Source of the DNA: Desulfuromonadales bacterium
GTDB taxonomy: Bacteria > Desulfobacterota > Desulfuromonadia > Geobacterales > Pseudopelobacteraceae
Assembly (NCBI GenBank): GCA_013349405.1
Contig: DUZS01000008.1
Location: 41,267-105,266, forward strand
Length of the DNA stretch: 64,000 nucleotides
Reading direction: 5' to 3'
This document shows, piece after piece, positions 45,001 to 53,311 of the stretch. The notes beneath the pieces are model-generated. The model was not told the DNA's origin and made no database searches. It was given only the letters and a program-made list of their open reading frames with translations. Within the stretch, counting starts at the first letter, position 1. Each line of letters opens with the position of its first letter. Both the position numbers and the translations under genes were made by a program.

Positions 45001-45591
45001 CACGTCATCGCCTCCGGCAAGAATGTCAACCTGCTGGTACTTGATACCGAAGTCTACTCCAACACCGGCGGCCAGGCCTCTAAAGCCACCCCTACCGGTG
45101 CGGTCGCACAATTTGCCGCCGGCGGTAAAGCAATGGCCAAGAAGGACCTCGGCATGATGGCGATGGCGTATGGCAATGTCTATGTCGCCAACGTGGCACT
45201 TTCCAACCCCGCTCAGGTTGTCAAGGCCTTTATCGAGGCCGAGGCGTACGACGGACCGTCACTCATCGTCGCCTACTCGCACTGCATCGCCCACGGCATT
45301 GACATGACCAAGGGTGTCGATGAAAACAGAAAAGCGGTTTCCTCCGGCTACTGGCCGCTCTACCGCTATAACCCTGCCCTGGTTGCCGAAGGGAAGAACC
45401 CGCTGCAGCTTGACAGCAAGTCTCCGACGACTTCATTTGAGGACTACGCGTACGGCGAAAACCGCTACAAGGTTCTGCAGAAGGCCAATCCTGAGGCTGC
45501 AGCTTTGCTGATGAAGAAAGCAAGTGCCTGGACCGCAAGCCGCTTCGAGTATTACCAGAAGCTTGCGGCGCTCACATACGAGAAAAAGTAG
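42016..45591 (+). CDS. nifJ: Pyruvate:ferredoxin (flavodoxin) oxidoreductase, single chain
   Basis: The 1191-residue homodimeric enzyme makes pyruvate from acetyl-CoA and CO2, or the reverse, with ferredoxin. Order of domains: pyrimidine-binding ([26 protein letters not shown]), the CoA-binding and linker regions, a two-cluster ferredoxin insert ([12 protein letters not shown] near 695, [12 protein letters not shown] near 752), the CAGCGET Cys set near 825, and the TPP domain ([17 protein letters not shown] near 982). GAGGAGG lies before the ATG. A terminator follows. With PpdK it forms the entry from acetate to PEP. Confidence 0.98.
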   Translation: [1191 protein letters not shown]

Positions 45592-45619
45592 TTTCCTGAT
45601 GTAAGGAGTGCTAGTATCC

Positions 45620-45650
45620 AGCCCCGCAGAGCAATCTGCGGGGCTTTTTA
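45620..45650 (+). terminator. nifJ terminator
   Basis: Stem GCCCCGCAGA / TCTGCGGGGC with loop GCAA, then TTTTT. Confidence 0.92.
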
Positions 45651-45672
45651 AATTTATTTCCGGAGAGTCACC

Positions 45673-45939
45673 ATGCTTAAAAATAACAATGACCTTGGCG
45701 CCTCACTGTTCAAAACCTGGACGGAAAAGCAGCGCAGTGACGAGATTGAAAAGCTGGTGCAGGGATACCGCAACGGCGTACCGGTCGGCATTCTCTGCAA
45801 AATGGCTGAAACGGTTGCGGGGGACAAGAAGAAGGCGAAGAAGTACCTCACGTTGTTTATGACAGCAGCCGAGCGAAAAGCCGCAGTAGCGGCGGCACCT
45901 GATGCGCTGCTGCCGGTCGTTAAATCATTTCTGGTGTAG
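45673..45939 (+). CDS. Unknown 88-residue protein
   Basis: Not recognised. MLKNNNDLGASLFKTWTEKQRSDEIEKLVQGYRNG, then a Lys-rich and an Ala-rich helix (DKKKAKKYLTLFMTAAERKAAVAAAPDALLPVVKSFLV). GGAG lies eight bases before the ATG. It stands alone between the nifJ terminator and a palindromic repeat. Confidence 0.65.
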   Translation: MLKNNNDLGASLFKTWTEKQRSDEIEKLVQGYRNGVPVGILCKMAETVAGDKKKAKKYLTLFMTAAERKAAVAAAPDALLPVVKSFLV

Positions 45940-45949
45940 TATATAAATC

Positions 45950-46023
45950 AACCCCCCTCAGTCCCCCCTTATCAGGGGGAAGCTTTGAAGTCTCCCCTGA
46001 CAAGGGAAGATTTAGAGGGGTTT
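45950..46023. repeat. GC-rich palindromic intergenic repeat
   Basis: AACCCCCCTC and GAGGGGTTT end a stretch with inner hairpins CCCCCTTATCAGGGGG and TCCCCTGACAAGGGA. It is of the same general type as the element inserted in the U32 gene at 834-873. Confidence 0.75.
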
Positions 46024-46074
46024 GCAGTTAAAGGATAAGAGTTACACTGCACCAAAAATAACGGAGAACTAATT

Positions 46075-46959
46075 ATGCAAAGAATCTTTATCGCCGGGTG
46101 CGGCTACATCGGAGAGCGAATAGCTCATTCGTACCTGAAATCAGGGGCAGATGTCACCTGTATGGTGAGATCTCCGGAACATGCTTCCCGCCTCGATGCA
46201 GCCGGTTTTTCAACTGTTATCTCCTCCTTTGATGAACAGACCGCTATCCCGCCGCTTACATTGTCTGGTTCGGTTATTTTCTATCTCGTCCCCCCGCCTG
46301 GCGGCGGAATTACCGACAGCCGCGCCAGGAATTTCATCGCGCGAATTTCAGGCGGGGAAAAACCGGCAAAGATCATCTATATGAGTGCAACGTCGGTGTA
46401 CAGTGACAACAACGGTGCTGTAGTCACGGAAGATTCCCCAGCGTGCCCTGATTCGGCAATGGGCAAACGCCGCCTTGACGCTGAAAGCGCTTTTCGGGAA
46501 TTTGGCGCCGCCACTGCTGTACCGGTCATAATCCTGCGCGTCAGCGGCATTTATGGCCCCGGTCGTCTGCCGGTAATGCAGATCAGCCAGGGGCAGCCGC
46601 TGCTGAACGAAGAGGAGTCCGGCCCGAGTAACCGCATTCATGCTGACGATCTTGCTGCTGTCTGCATTGCTGCTGCAGAGCGTGGCAGCAACGGCGACAT
46701 TTTTAATGTCTCGGACGGGAAACCTTCGAGCATGACATCTTATTTCAATGCCTGTGCCGATGCCCTGGGGTTGCCGCGCCAGCCTCAGGTGACGCTGGCC
46801 GAAGCGCGCCAGGCCATGTCACCGCTGATGTTCTCCTATGTCACTCAGGCACGGATACTAGATAACCAGCGGATGCTGAACCATCTCGGCATTCGACTCC
46901 GCTATGAAAACCTGGCGGATGGACTTGCCGCTTCAGTTATGGCTTGTCATCAGAAGTGA
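46075..46959 (+). CDS. NAD(P)-dependent epimerase/dehydratase-like SDR protein
   Basis: The 294-residue extended SDR protein starts with a Rossmann motif (MQRIFIAGCGYIGERIAHSYL, GxGxxG) and has YMSATSVYSDNNG and the catalytic-type Ser/Tyr region, VIILRVSGIYGPGRLP and NRIHADDLAAVCIAAAERG. It resembles the YeeZ group of unknown substrate. ATG follows GGAG. No neighbour suggests a pathway. Confidence 0.85.
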   Translation: MQRIFIAGCGYIGERIAHSYLKSGADVTCMVRSPEHASRLDAAGFSTVISSFDEQTAIPPLTLSGSVIFYLVPPPGGGITDSRARNFIARISGGEKPAKIIYMSATSVYSDNNGAVVTEDSPACPDSAMGKRRLDAESAFREFGAATAVPVIILRVSGIYGPGRLPVMQISQGQPLLNEEESGPSNRIHADDLAAVCIAAAERGSNGDIFNVSDGKPSSMTSYFNACADALGLPRQPQVTLAEARQAMSPLMFSYVTQARILDNQRMLNHLGIRLRYENLADGLAASVMACHQK

Positions 46960-47016
46960 AGAAGTATATATTCAAAGTAACGAAATGATTGCGAGGATTC
47001 CAACGAGTCCTCATTT

Positions 47017-47057
47017 GCCCTGGTAACTTCCCCTCCTAGTTGCCGGGGCTTTTTTTT
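47017..47057 (+). terminator. Terminator after the SDR gene
   Basis: GCCCTGGTAAC pairs with GTTGCCGGGGC (one mismatch) and is followed by eight T. Confidence 0.75.
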
Positions 47058-47111
47058 GTGAACAACGGGGTTACGGTTGACGCACCGGGGCGGTTATGTT
47101 TTAATCATCCT

Positions 47112-47600
47112 GTGGAAACAGTCGCCTACATAGCCCTCGGATCGAACCTCGGCGACCGGGAACTCAACCTGCTGCGCGCTGTTGCTGAAGTCGGGAAACT
47201 GCCGGAGAGCAGGGTAACAGCGCTTTCTTCGTTCTATGAAACGTCTCCGGTTGGCGCTGTAGCGCAGAACGCCTTTTACAACGCGGTACTGAGGCTCTCG
47301 ACACGGCTTGACGCCCGCACCCTGCTGCACCGAATGCTGCAGATTGAAGATGAAGCCTTCAGGCGGATTCGGACAATACCGCAGGGACCACGCACCATAG
47401 ATCTCGATCTTCTGCTCTACGGAGACAGTGTCATTGCCGAAGAAAATCTCGTTGTTCCTCATCCGCGTCTCACGGAACGCCGCTTTGTACTGCAGCCGTT
47501 CTGTGAAATAGCCCCGGAAGTGATACATCCGCTGACCGGGAAAACTGTCTGCGAACACCTTGCCTCGCTGAATTCAAACGAGACGGTCGTTAAATTATAA
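47112..47600 (+). CDS. folK: 2-amino-4-hydroxy-6-hydroxymethyldihydropteridine pyrophosphokinase
   Basis: The 162-residue folate enzyme shows AYIALGSNLGDRELNLLRAV, SSFYETSPVG, and the signature GPRTIDLDLLLYGD followed by VVPHPRLTERRFVLQPFCEIAPEVIHPLTG. GTG at 47112 (METVAYIALGSN) fits the family start though no good Shine-Dalgarno site is seen. Confidence 0.94.
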   Translation: METVAYIALGSNLGDRELNLLRAVAEVGKLPESRVTALSSFYETSPVGAVAQNAFYNAVLRLSTRLDARTLLHRMLQIEDEAFRRIRTIPQGPRTIDLDLLLYGDSVIAEENLVVPHPRLTERRFVLQPFCEIAPEVIHPLTGKTVCEHLASLNSNETVVKL

Positions 47601-47613
47601 TCGGGGAGTCTGC

Positions 47614-47880
47614 GTGATCAGATTATTAGTAATTGGCCTGCTGCTGTACCTTGGTTACCGCATCATTATTTCACTCACTTCAGCAAAAAAACCTCTGGTG
47701 AAGCCTGGCGAAAACCATGGCCCCGCCGGCGTAGAGACCCACCGTGATCCGGTCTGCGGGGTATATGTTTCAGAGGAGACGGCGATCATCGGCAGACATG
47801 ACGGCCAGCGCCACTATTTTTGTTCGATGAATTGCCTTGAAAAATATCGCGAACAGCTTGACCATTCTTCACCAACATAA
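47614..47880 (+). CDS. Membrane-anchored TRASH/YHS-like protein
   Basis: The 88-residue protein has one N-terminal membrane segment ([21 protein letters not shown]) and a small domain [14 protein letters not shown] ... [16 protein letters not shown], whose Cys spacing is that of YHS/TRASH metal-binding modules. GTG start after GGGGAG. It lies 13 bases after folK and 13 before tal, so likely in one operon. Metal handling is inference. Confidence 0.85.
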   Translation: MIRLLVIGLLLYLGYRIIISLTSAKKPLVKPGENHGPAGVETHRDPVCGVYVSEETAIIGRHDGQRHYFCSMNCLEKYREQLDHSSPT

Positions 47881-47893
47881 TCGGGAGGCAACA

Positions 47894-48538
47894 ATGAAAT
47901 TTTTTATCGACACTGCAGATGTAACGGAAATTCGCGAAGCACACGCACTCGGCCTTGTAGACGGTGTAACCACCAATCCGTCGCTGATAGCAAAATCGGG
48001 GCGCAAGTTCAAAGATGTCATCAAGGAGATCGTCTCGATCGTTGACGGCCCGATTTCTGCCGAAGTGATCTCGCTGGATGCTCCGGGAATGATCAAGGAA
48101 GGGAAAGAACTCGCCAAAATCCACAAAAACATCGTTGTCAAGCTGCCGATGACCCCTGAAGGGCTGAAAGCCTGCAAGGCGCTCACCGACAAAGGCATTA
48201 AAATCAACGTAACGCTCATTTTTACCGCGATGCAGGCGCTGTTGGCCGCCAAAGCCGGTGCGACGTACGTCTCCCCGTTTGTTGGTCGTCTCGACGACAT
48301 TTCGCAGGACGGCATGGGCATTATTGAAGATATCCGCACCATCTTTGACAACTATGGCTATATGGCAGAGATCATCGTAGCCAGCGTGCGTAACCCGATT
48401 CATGTCCTCGACTCGGCTCTGATCGGCGCAGATATTGCGACAATCCCCTATTCCGTCATGATTCAGTTGGCCAAACATCCGCTGACCGACGCCGGTATCG
48501 AGAAGTTTCTCAAAGATTGGGAAAGCGTGCCAAAATAG
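47894..48538 (+). CDS. tal: Transaldolase (TalC/FSA-like, short type)
   Basis: The 214-residue enzyme begins [34 protein letters not shown] and has the Schiff-base Lys in [12 protein letters not shown], plus [29 protein letters not shown]. Bacterial proteins of this size act as transaldolase in the non-oxidative pentose phosphate pathway; fructose-6-phosphate aldolase is the alternative. GGGAGG lies before the ATG. Confidence 0.95.
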   Translation: MKFFIDTADVTEIREAHALGLVDGVTTNPSLIAKSGRKFKDVIKEIVSIVDGPISAEVISLDAPGMIKEGKELAKIHKNIVVKLPMTPEGLKACKALTDKGIKINVTLIFTAMQALLAAKAGATYVSPFVGRLDDISQDGMGIIEDIRTIFDNYGYMAEIIVASVRNPIHVLDSALIGADIATIPYSVMIQLAKHPLTDAGIEKFLKDWESVPK

Positions 48539-48541
48539 TCT

Positions 48542-49237
48542 ATGGAAGCAAAACTGCGGATCATTATTGTCGAAGATGAAGAGGTTCTGCGCACCGTACT
48601 GGTGACCATTCTTACCCGCCTCGGCCATGATGTGCGAGGTGCCGGTGATGGTGCCGCACTGGATCTGGCCCTGGCCGATTACCCGGCAGATGTGGTTGTG
48701 CTTGATCTTAACCTGCCGGATGAGGATGGCGTTGATATTGCCCAGAGGTTGCGCCGGACGTGCAGCTGCGGCATCATCATGACAACTGGCCGGGGTCAGG
48801 TAGAGGAACGGGTGAATGGTTTCCAGGGCGGAGCTGATCTCTACTTTGTCAAACCGATCGATCCTCTGGAACTTCATGCTGCGCTGCTCAATCTTGCCAG
48901 GCGACTCACGCCGGCTGAAAGCCCCGCAAAAAAGATCGCCTGGCACTTTGATCCGCAGTTATCAACCGTACGCACTCCCCATGGTATCAGTATTAATCTG
49001 ACGGCACACGAGTATATTGTCATGCAGCAGCTGCTCGCTGTGCCGGGCAAGACGGTCAGTCGCTCAGAGCTCTTTTCGGCTTTGGGACATCCCGATGATG
49101 AGTATGGCAGCAAACGGGTGGAGACACTCTTGAGCCGCTTGCGCTCAAAAGTACGCCATTTCGATCCTGAATCCGAACTGCCGATCCGTGCGCGCCACGG
49201 CATCGGCTACGCTTTTCTTGCCGATCTGCAACAATAA
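48542..49237 (+). CDS. OmpR-family response regulator
   Basis: The 231-residue regulator has IIIVEDEEVLRTVL, Asp55 in VVVLDLNLPDEDG, a shortened receiver end, and a winged helix (INLTAHEYIVMQQLLAVPGKTVSRSELFSAL, KRVETLLSRLRSKVR, GIGYAFL). It follows tal by three bases and precedes the large hybrid kinase by 190 bases, but pairing between them is not proven. The DNA-binding part is of the less common kind. Confidence 0.9.
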   Translation: MEAKLRIIIVEDEEVLRTVLVTILTRLGHDVRGAGDGAALDLALADYPADVVVLDLNLPDEDGVDIAQRLRRTCSCGIIMTTGRGQVEERVNGFQGGADLYFVKPIDPLELHAALLNLARRLTPAESPAKKIAWHFDPQLSTVRTPHGISINLTAHEYIVMQQLLAVPGKTVSRSELFSALGHPDDEYGSKRVETLLSRLRSKVRHFDPESELPIRARHGIGYAFLADLQQ

Positions 49238-49287
49238 TTTCTTACCTCTCCGGCCTTTTCCTGCGCCGCTTCATCACCAGTTCTCTC

Positions 49288-49320
49288 GTTAAAATGTAAG
49301 AAAGTGTAAGTATCATTTAC
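49288..49320. promoter_or_regulatory. Cluster of GTAAG half-sites upstream of the hybrid kinase
   Basis: GTTAA at 49288, GTAAG at 49296 and 49306 (10 bp apart), TTAC at 49317. The half-sites resemble those at 18043-18190 and 26796-26812. The remaining 49238-49426 gap holds no gene. Confidence 0.4.
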
Positions 49321-49426
49321 CGTCAGTAGTGCTATTTTGGGAAGCTGAAAATATGACTTAAGTAACGCGTACTTAAAGATTCCCCGACGTAAATGTAGAG
49401 CGAAACCGCAGAATCAGGAGCCGATT

Positions 49427-52400
49427 TTGGATACAACGCGACCCCTTTCTGCCGGCTTTCCAAAACGATACAGCATTCCCCTCTTTCTGGTGCTGGTCGT
49501 CGCCGGCCTGGCAGGCAATTATTTCAAACTTCCGATCTTCCTCAACATCGACTTTATCTTCGGCAGTATCTTCGCCATGCTGGCTCTCCAGCTCTTCGGC
49601 CGTGGCCGCGGCATTGCTTCCGCCGCACTAATTGCCGGTTACACCTATATCCTCTGGAATCACCCGTACGCCATTATCATCATGACCGCCGAAGTGGCAA
49701 TTGTCGGCTGGCTGATGGGGCGCCGCAAGATGGGCATGGTTCTGGCTGATACGCTGTACTGGCTCATCATCGGTATGCCGCTGGTCTACTTGTCTTATCA
49801 CCTTGTCATGCACGTCCCTGCAAGCAATACCTACATTGTCATGGCCAAACAGGCTCTGAACGGTATTGCCAATGCCCTGGCCGCCCGACTAATTTTCACC
49901 GGATATGCCATCCGCTCACGCTCATTGCTGATATCATATCGTGAAATTATCTATAACCTGCTGACATTGTTTGTGTTGTGTCCAGTACTGGCACTGCTGG
50001 TGGTAAGCAGCAGAACCGATTTTGCCGAGACGGACCGCCGTATTCGCAACACGCTGATGCAAGAGAGTCGGCACGCAACTCTTTTATTGGAAAACAGAGT
50101 GTTGAAAAGTAATGGCACATACAACGGCATTATCACTGAGAACATCGATTTGAGGCAGCTTTCGGAGGATTTCGGCAAGCATACGGTTGAAAATTCACTG
50201 TTCTATACATTGCTGGACAAAACCGGCACCGTTATTATGAGCAACCGCACCGATCAAACGGTGATGAAACCCTTCCAACGGGGTTCAGGGGTGCTTACCC
50301 GTCTTGATAACGCGATCAGTCAGTGGCTGCAGACGCTCCCACCTAATACTGCTGTCACGGAACGCTGGGAGAACTCACTCTATGTTACGGAGAGCACGGT
50401 TGGCGATCTTGCTGAATGGAAGCTGATCCTGGAACAACCGGTGGCACCCTTTCAGAAAGCGCTTTACGAAAACTATACCGGTAAGCTGACTCTCCTGTTT
50501 CTTACATTCCTCGGAACGCTTGTATTCGCTGAAGTATTGAGCCGCAGGGTTGCCGAGACACTTGTCAGGCTCGGTTTTCTGACGCACCAGCTTCCTGACA
50601 AGCTGATAAACGGTAAGACAGATATTGTCTGGCCGGATAGTGCTATAGAAGAGACAAACCTCCTGATCAATAATTTCAAAGAAATGGCGAATGCGTTGAG
50701 TAAGCTGTTGGCTCAAGTCACGCAGGGCAACGAAATGCTTGAGATGCGTGTGAAGGAACGATCGACAGAGTTACAGGTCAGTGAACAGCGCTTCCGTTCA
50801 TTTGTCGAAAATATCAACGACGTCCTGTTCGTGCTGACATCGGAAGGGCGCTTCAGCTATGTTTCAGCGCAGTGGCACACGGCTTTCGGCTATGAACTGA
50901 GCGGAACTGTCGGCCAGCTGTTTTTACCCTTTGTTCATCCCGATGATGTTGCCGAATGTCTGGCGTTTCTACACCAGGTTATCGAAACGGGAGAAAAAGG
51001 TACTGGGGTTGAATATCGAGTACGCTGTAAAGACGGCACCTATCTCTGGTACCGGGCGAATGCATCTCGTATGATAGATCCTGCCTTTGGTGCGAAGCTG
51101 CTGGTCGGCATCGGACGGGACATCACCGTGGAACGGCAGTCGGAAGAAAAACTGCGGCAGTTCAACGAATTACTCGATATGCAGGTATTTGAGCGGACAA
51201 AGGATCTGCAGAATGAGCGCCAGCGCCTGGCAAATATTATATCCGGAACCGCGGCTGGCACCTGGGAATGGAACGTTCAAACCGGGGAAGCCGTCGTTAG
51301 CGAGCGCTGGGCCGAAATAGCCGGCTATACGCTGGATGAAATTTCCCCCGTCTCGATTGAAACCTTGATGATGCTGACGCATCCGGAGGATTTTAGAGAA
51401 AGCATGAATAAAGTGGAACAACATTTACGTGGCGAACTCGACTATTTTGAGAGCGAAATGCGGATGTGTCACAAGGAGGGCCACTTTGTATGGGTACTTA
51501 CTCGCGGTAAAGTGATTACCTGGAGTAGAGACGGGAAAGCACTGGTGATGATGGGAGTTCATCAGGATATCACCGAGAGTAAAAAACTCAAAGATCAGTT
51601 GATGCAATCCCAGAAGATGGAGGCGGTCGGGCAGCTTGCCGGCGGCCTTGCTCACGATTTCAACAACGTACTCAGCATAATCAACGGCTATTGCTTCCTG
51701 TTGCAGATGGATGACGAGCAGAATCAACAACAGCAGGAATCTATTGAGCGGATTCTGGCGGCTTCACATCGTGCGGCAGAGTTGACCCGCAGCATGCTTG
51801 CCTTCAGCCGATCACAGGTCATGAACCCGGTGAAGCAGAATTTGAATGGGATTGTTGCCAAAACAGGGGGCTTCATCGAGAAAATCATCGGCGAGAATAT
51901 TCACTTTAAATCCATTGTCAAAGAAGCGACACTCTCCGTGTTTGTTGACGGCGGCCAGATTGAACAGATTCTCATCAACCTGGCCAACAATGCCCGGGAT
52001 GCCATGCCAGACAGTGGCGAATTGACCATCGTCACGGAAATGATGCAGATGGATCACAGGTTCATCACTGAGCATGGTTTCGGTACACCGGGGCGGTATG
52101 CACTTATTACCGTTTCTGATACCGGGACCGGAATGGATGAAGCGACCAGGAATAAAATCTTCGAGCCGTTTTTCACCACGAAAGCGGTTGACAAGGGGAC
52201 CGGACTAGGACTGGCAATGGTGTATGGCATTACCAAACAGCACAATGGCTTTATTGATGTCTCCAGTACACCGGGTCACGGAACCAGTTTTATGGTGTAC
52301 CTGCCGATAGTCACGATGGAAGCGCCATCCGACAGCGTGAAAATCGTCACTGGCCTGGAGGTGCCGTCCGGGACTGAGACGATTATGATTGCAGAGGACA

Positions 52401-52738
52401 ATGCCGATTTGCGGGCATTTATGCGCAACATACTGGTCACGCTCGGCTACCGGGTGATTGTTGCCGCCGATGGTCAGGAAGCGGTTGATATGTTCAGGGA
52501 TAACATGGATGCCATTCAGTTGATTGTCATGGATATGATCATGCCGAACAAAAGCGGCAAAGCGGCATACGACGAGATCCTGCAGCTCAGGCCGGGTACC
52601 AGGGCACTGTTCAGCAGCGGTTACAGCGCAAACATCGTCCAGGAGCAGGGGGAGTTGGGTGAATTCGCCGAGTTTATTGCCAAGCCGGTTGAGCCGGTAC
52701 TGTTTTTGAAGAAGGTCCGGGCAATGCTGGATCGGTAG
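49427..52738 (+). CDS. Hybrid sensor histidine kinase with membrane domain, two PAS and receiver
   Basis: 1103 residues from a TTG start (CAGGAG upstream). Order: a multi-pass membrane region (about 17-190), an extracytoplasmic sensor (about 195-345), a membrane segment (near 352-368), a coiled linker, two PAS domains with PAC motifs (about 452-565 and 598-715), the H-box GGLAHDFNNVLS with His743, ATPase (DTGTGMDEATRNKIFEPFFTTK, GTGLGLAMVYGI), and a C-terminal receiver with Asp1036 in VMDMIMPN. The ligand is unknown; N-terminal helices could themselves sense membrane or small molecules. A single-domain receiver follows. Confidence 0.93.
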   Translation: MDTTRPLSAGFPKRYSIPLFLVLVVAGLAGNYFKLPIFLNIDFIFGSIFAMLALQLFGRGRGIASAALIAGYTYILWNHPYAIIIMTAEVAIVGWLMGRRKMGMVLADTLYWLIIGMPLVYLSYHLVMHVPASNTYIVMAKQALNGIANALAARLIFTGYAIRSRSLLISYREIIYNLLTLFVLCPVLALLVVSSRTDFAETDRRIRNTLMQESRHATLLLENRVLKSNGTYNGIITENIDLRQLSEDFGKHTVENSLFYTLLDKTGTVIMSNRTDQTVMKPFQRGSGVLTRLDNAISQWLQTLPPNTAVTERWENSLYVTESTVGDLAEWKLILEQPVAPFQKALYENYTGKLTLLFLTFLGTLVFAEVLSRRVAETLVRLGFLTHQLPDKLINGKTDIVWPDSAIEETNLLINNFKEMANALSKLLAQVTQGNEMLEMRVKERSTELQVSEQRFRSFVENINDVLFVLTSEGRFSYVSAQWHTAFGYELSGTVGQLFLPFVHPDDVAECLAFLHQVIETGEKGTGVEYRVRCKDGTYLWYRANASRMIDPAFGAKLLVGIGRDITVERQSEEKLRQFNELLDMQVFERTKDLQNERQRLANIISGTAAGTWEWNVQTGEAVVSERWAEIAGYTLDEISPVSIETLMMLTHPEDFRESMNKVEQHLRGELDYFESEMRMCHKEGHFVWVLTRGKVITWSRDGKALVMMGVHQDITESKKLKDQLMQSQKMEAVGQLAGGLAHDFNNVLSIINGYCFLLQMDDEQNQQQQESIERILAASHRAAELTRSMLAFSRSQVMNPVKQNLNGIVAKTGGFIEKIIGENIHFKSIVKEATLSVFVDGGQIEQILINLANNARDAMPDSGELTIVTEMMQMDHRFITEHGFGTPGRYALITVSDTGTGMDEATRNKIFEPFFTTKAVDKGTGLGLAMVYGITKQHNGFIDVSSTPGHGTSFMVYLPIVTMEAPSDSVKIVTGLEVPSGTETIMIAEDNADLRAFMRNILVTLGYRVIVAADGQEAVDMFRDNMDAIQLIVMDMIMPNKSGKAAYDEILQLRPGTRALFSSGYSANIVQEQGELGEFAEFIAKPVEPVLFLKKVRAMLDR

Positions 52739-52845
52739 GAGATCAGGCGAACGGCAATAAACAACGTACCATTATAAGTTACGCCAACATTGGAGAGGCA
52801 AAAGTTTATTGCCGACAATTCCGCATCAAAAGGAGAGTACCACCC

Positions 52846-53217
52846 ATGGCACATATACTGATACTGGATGATGAAGCGGATCTTCGCTTTATTCTGAAAA
52901 CGTTTCTTACAAGCGAAGGGCACACGATTGATACCGCCACAGACGGGAAGGCCGGGTTACGCCTTGTGGAGCTTCACCACTACGATCTGATAATTACCGA
53001 CATCGTCATGCCGGAAATGGACGGACTGGAGTTTATCTCTACGATTAGACGGAAATTCCCGGACATGCGGATCATCGCGATGAGCGGGGGGACGGCTAAA
53101 TTAGACAAGAACCTCCTGCTGGCAACGGCCAAATTAATGCGGGCAGGGACCGTTATTGATAAGCCGCTCGACATGATAGCGCTGAAAACGGCTGTGAATG
53201 AAGTGCTGGCTGGTTGA
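52846..53217 (+). CDS. Single-domain response regulator
   Basis: The 123-residue CheY-like receiver has LILDDEADLRFIL, Asp52 in IITDIVMPEMDGLEF, the Ser in IAMSGG and the Lys in IDKPLD. It has no output domain and follows the hybrid kinase, so it may be a phosphorelay partner or sink. ATG follows AAAGGAG. Confidence 0.92.
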   Translation: MAHILILDDEADLRFILKTFLTSEGHTIDTATDGKAGLRLVELHHYDLIITDIVMPEMDGLEFISTIRRKFPDMRIIAMSGGTAKLDKNLLLATAKLMRAGTVIDKPLDMIALKTAVNEVLAG

Positions 53218-53251
53218 ACCGGTGAACATCGAGTTAATGGCAGATTCCCGT

Positions 53252-53307
53252 TTGACCGCACGGCACAATTGAACTACAATGTCCCATTTATTTCTCTAAA
53301 CGGGACA
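53252..53307 (+). promoter_or_regulatory. glgA promoter and leader inverted repeat
   Basis: TTGACC (53252-53257), 17 bases, TACAAT (53275-53280). TGTCCC (53280-53285) and GGGACA (53302-53307) form an inverted repeat in the short leader that includes the ribosome-binding GGGA. Confidence 0.6.
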
Positions 53308-53311
53308 ATCG

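Noticed and set aside
47786..48946. Open frame of 386 codons antisense to tal
   Set aside because: It spans three plus-strand genes with clear families and shows no motif of its own.
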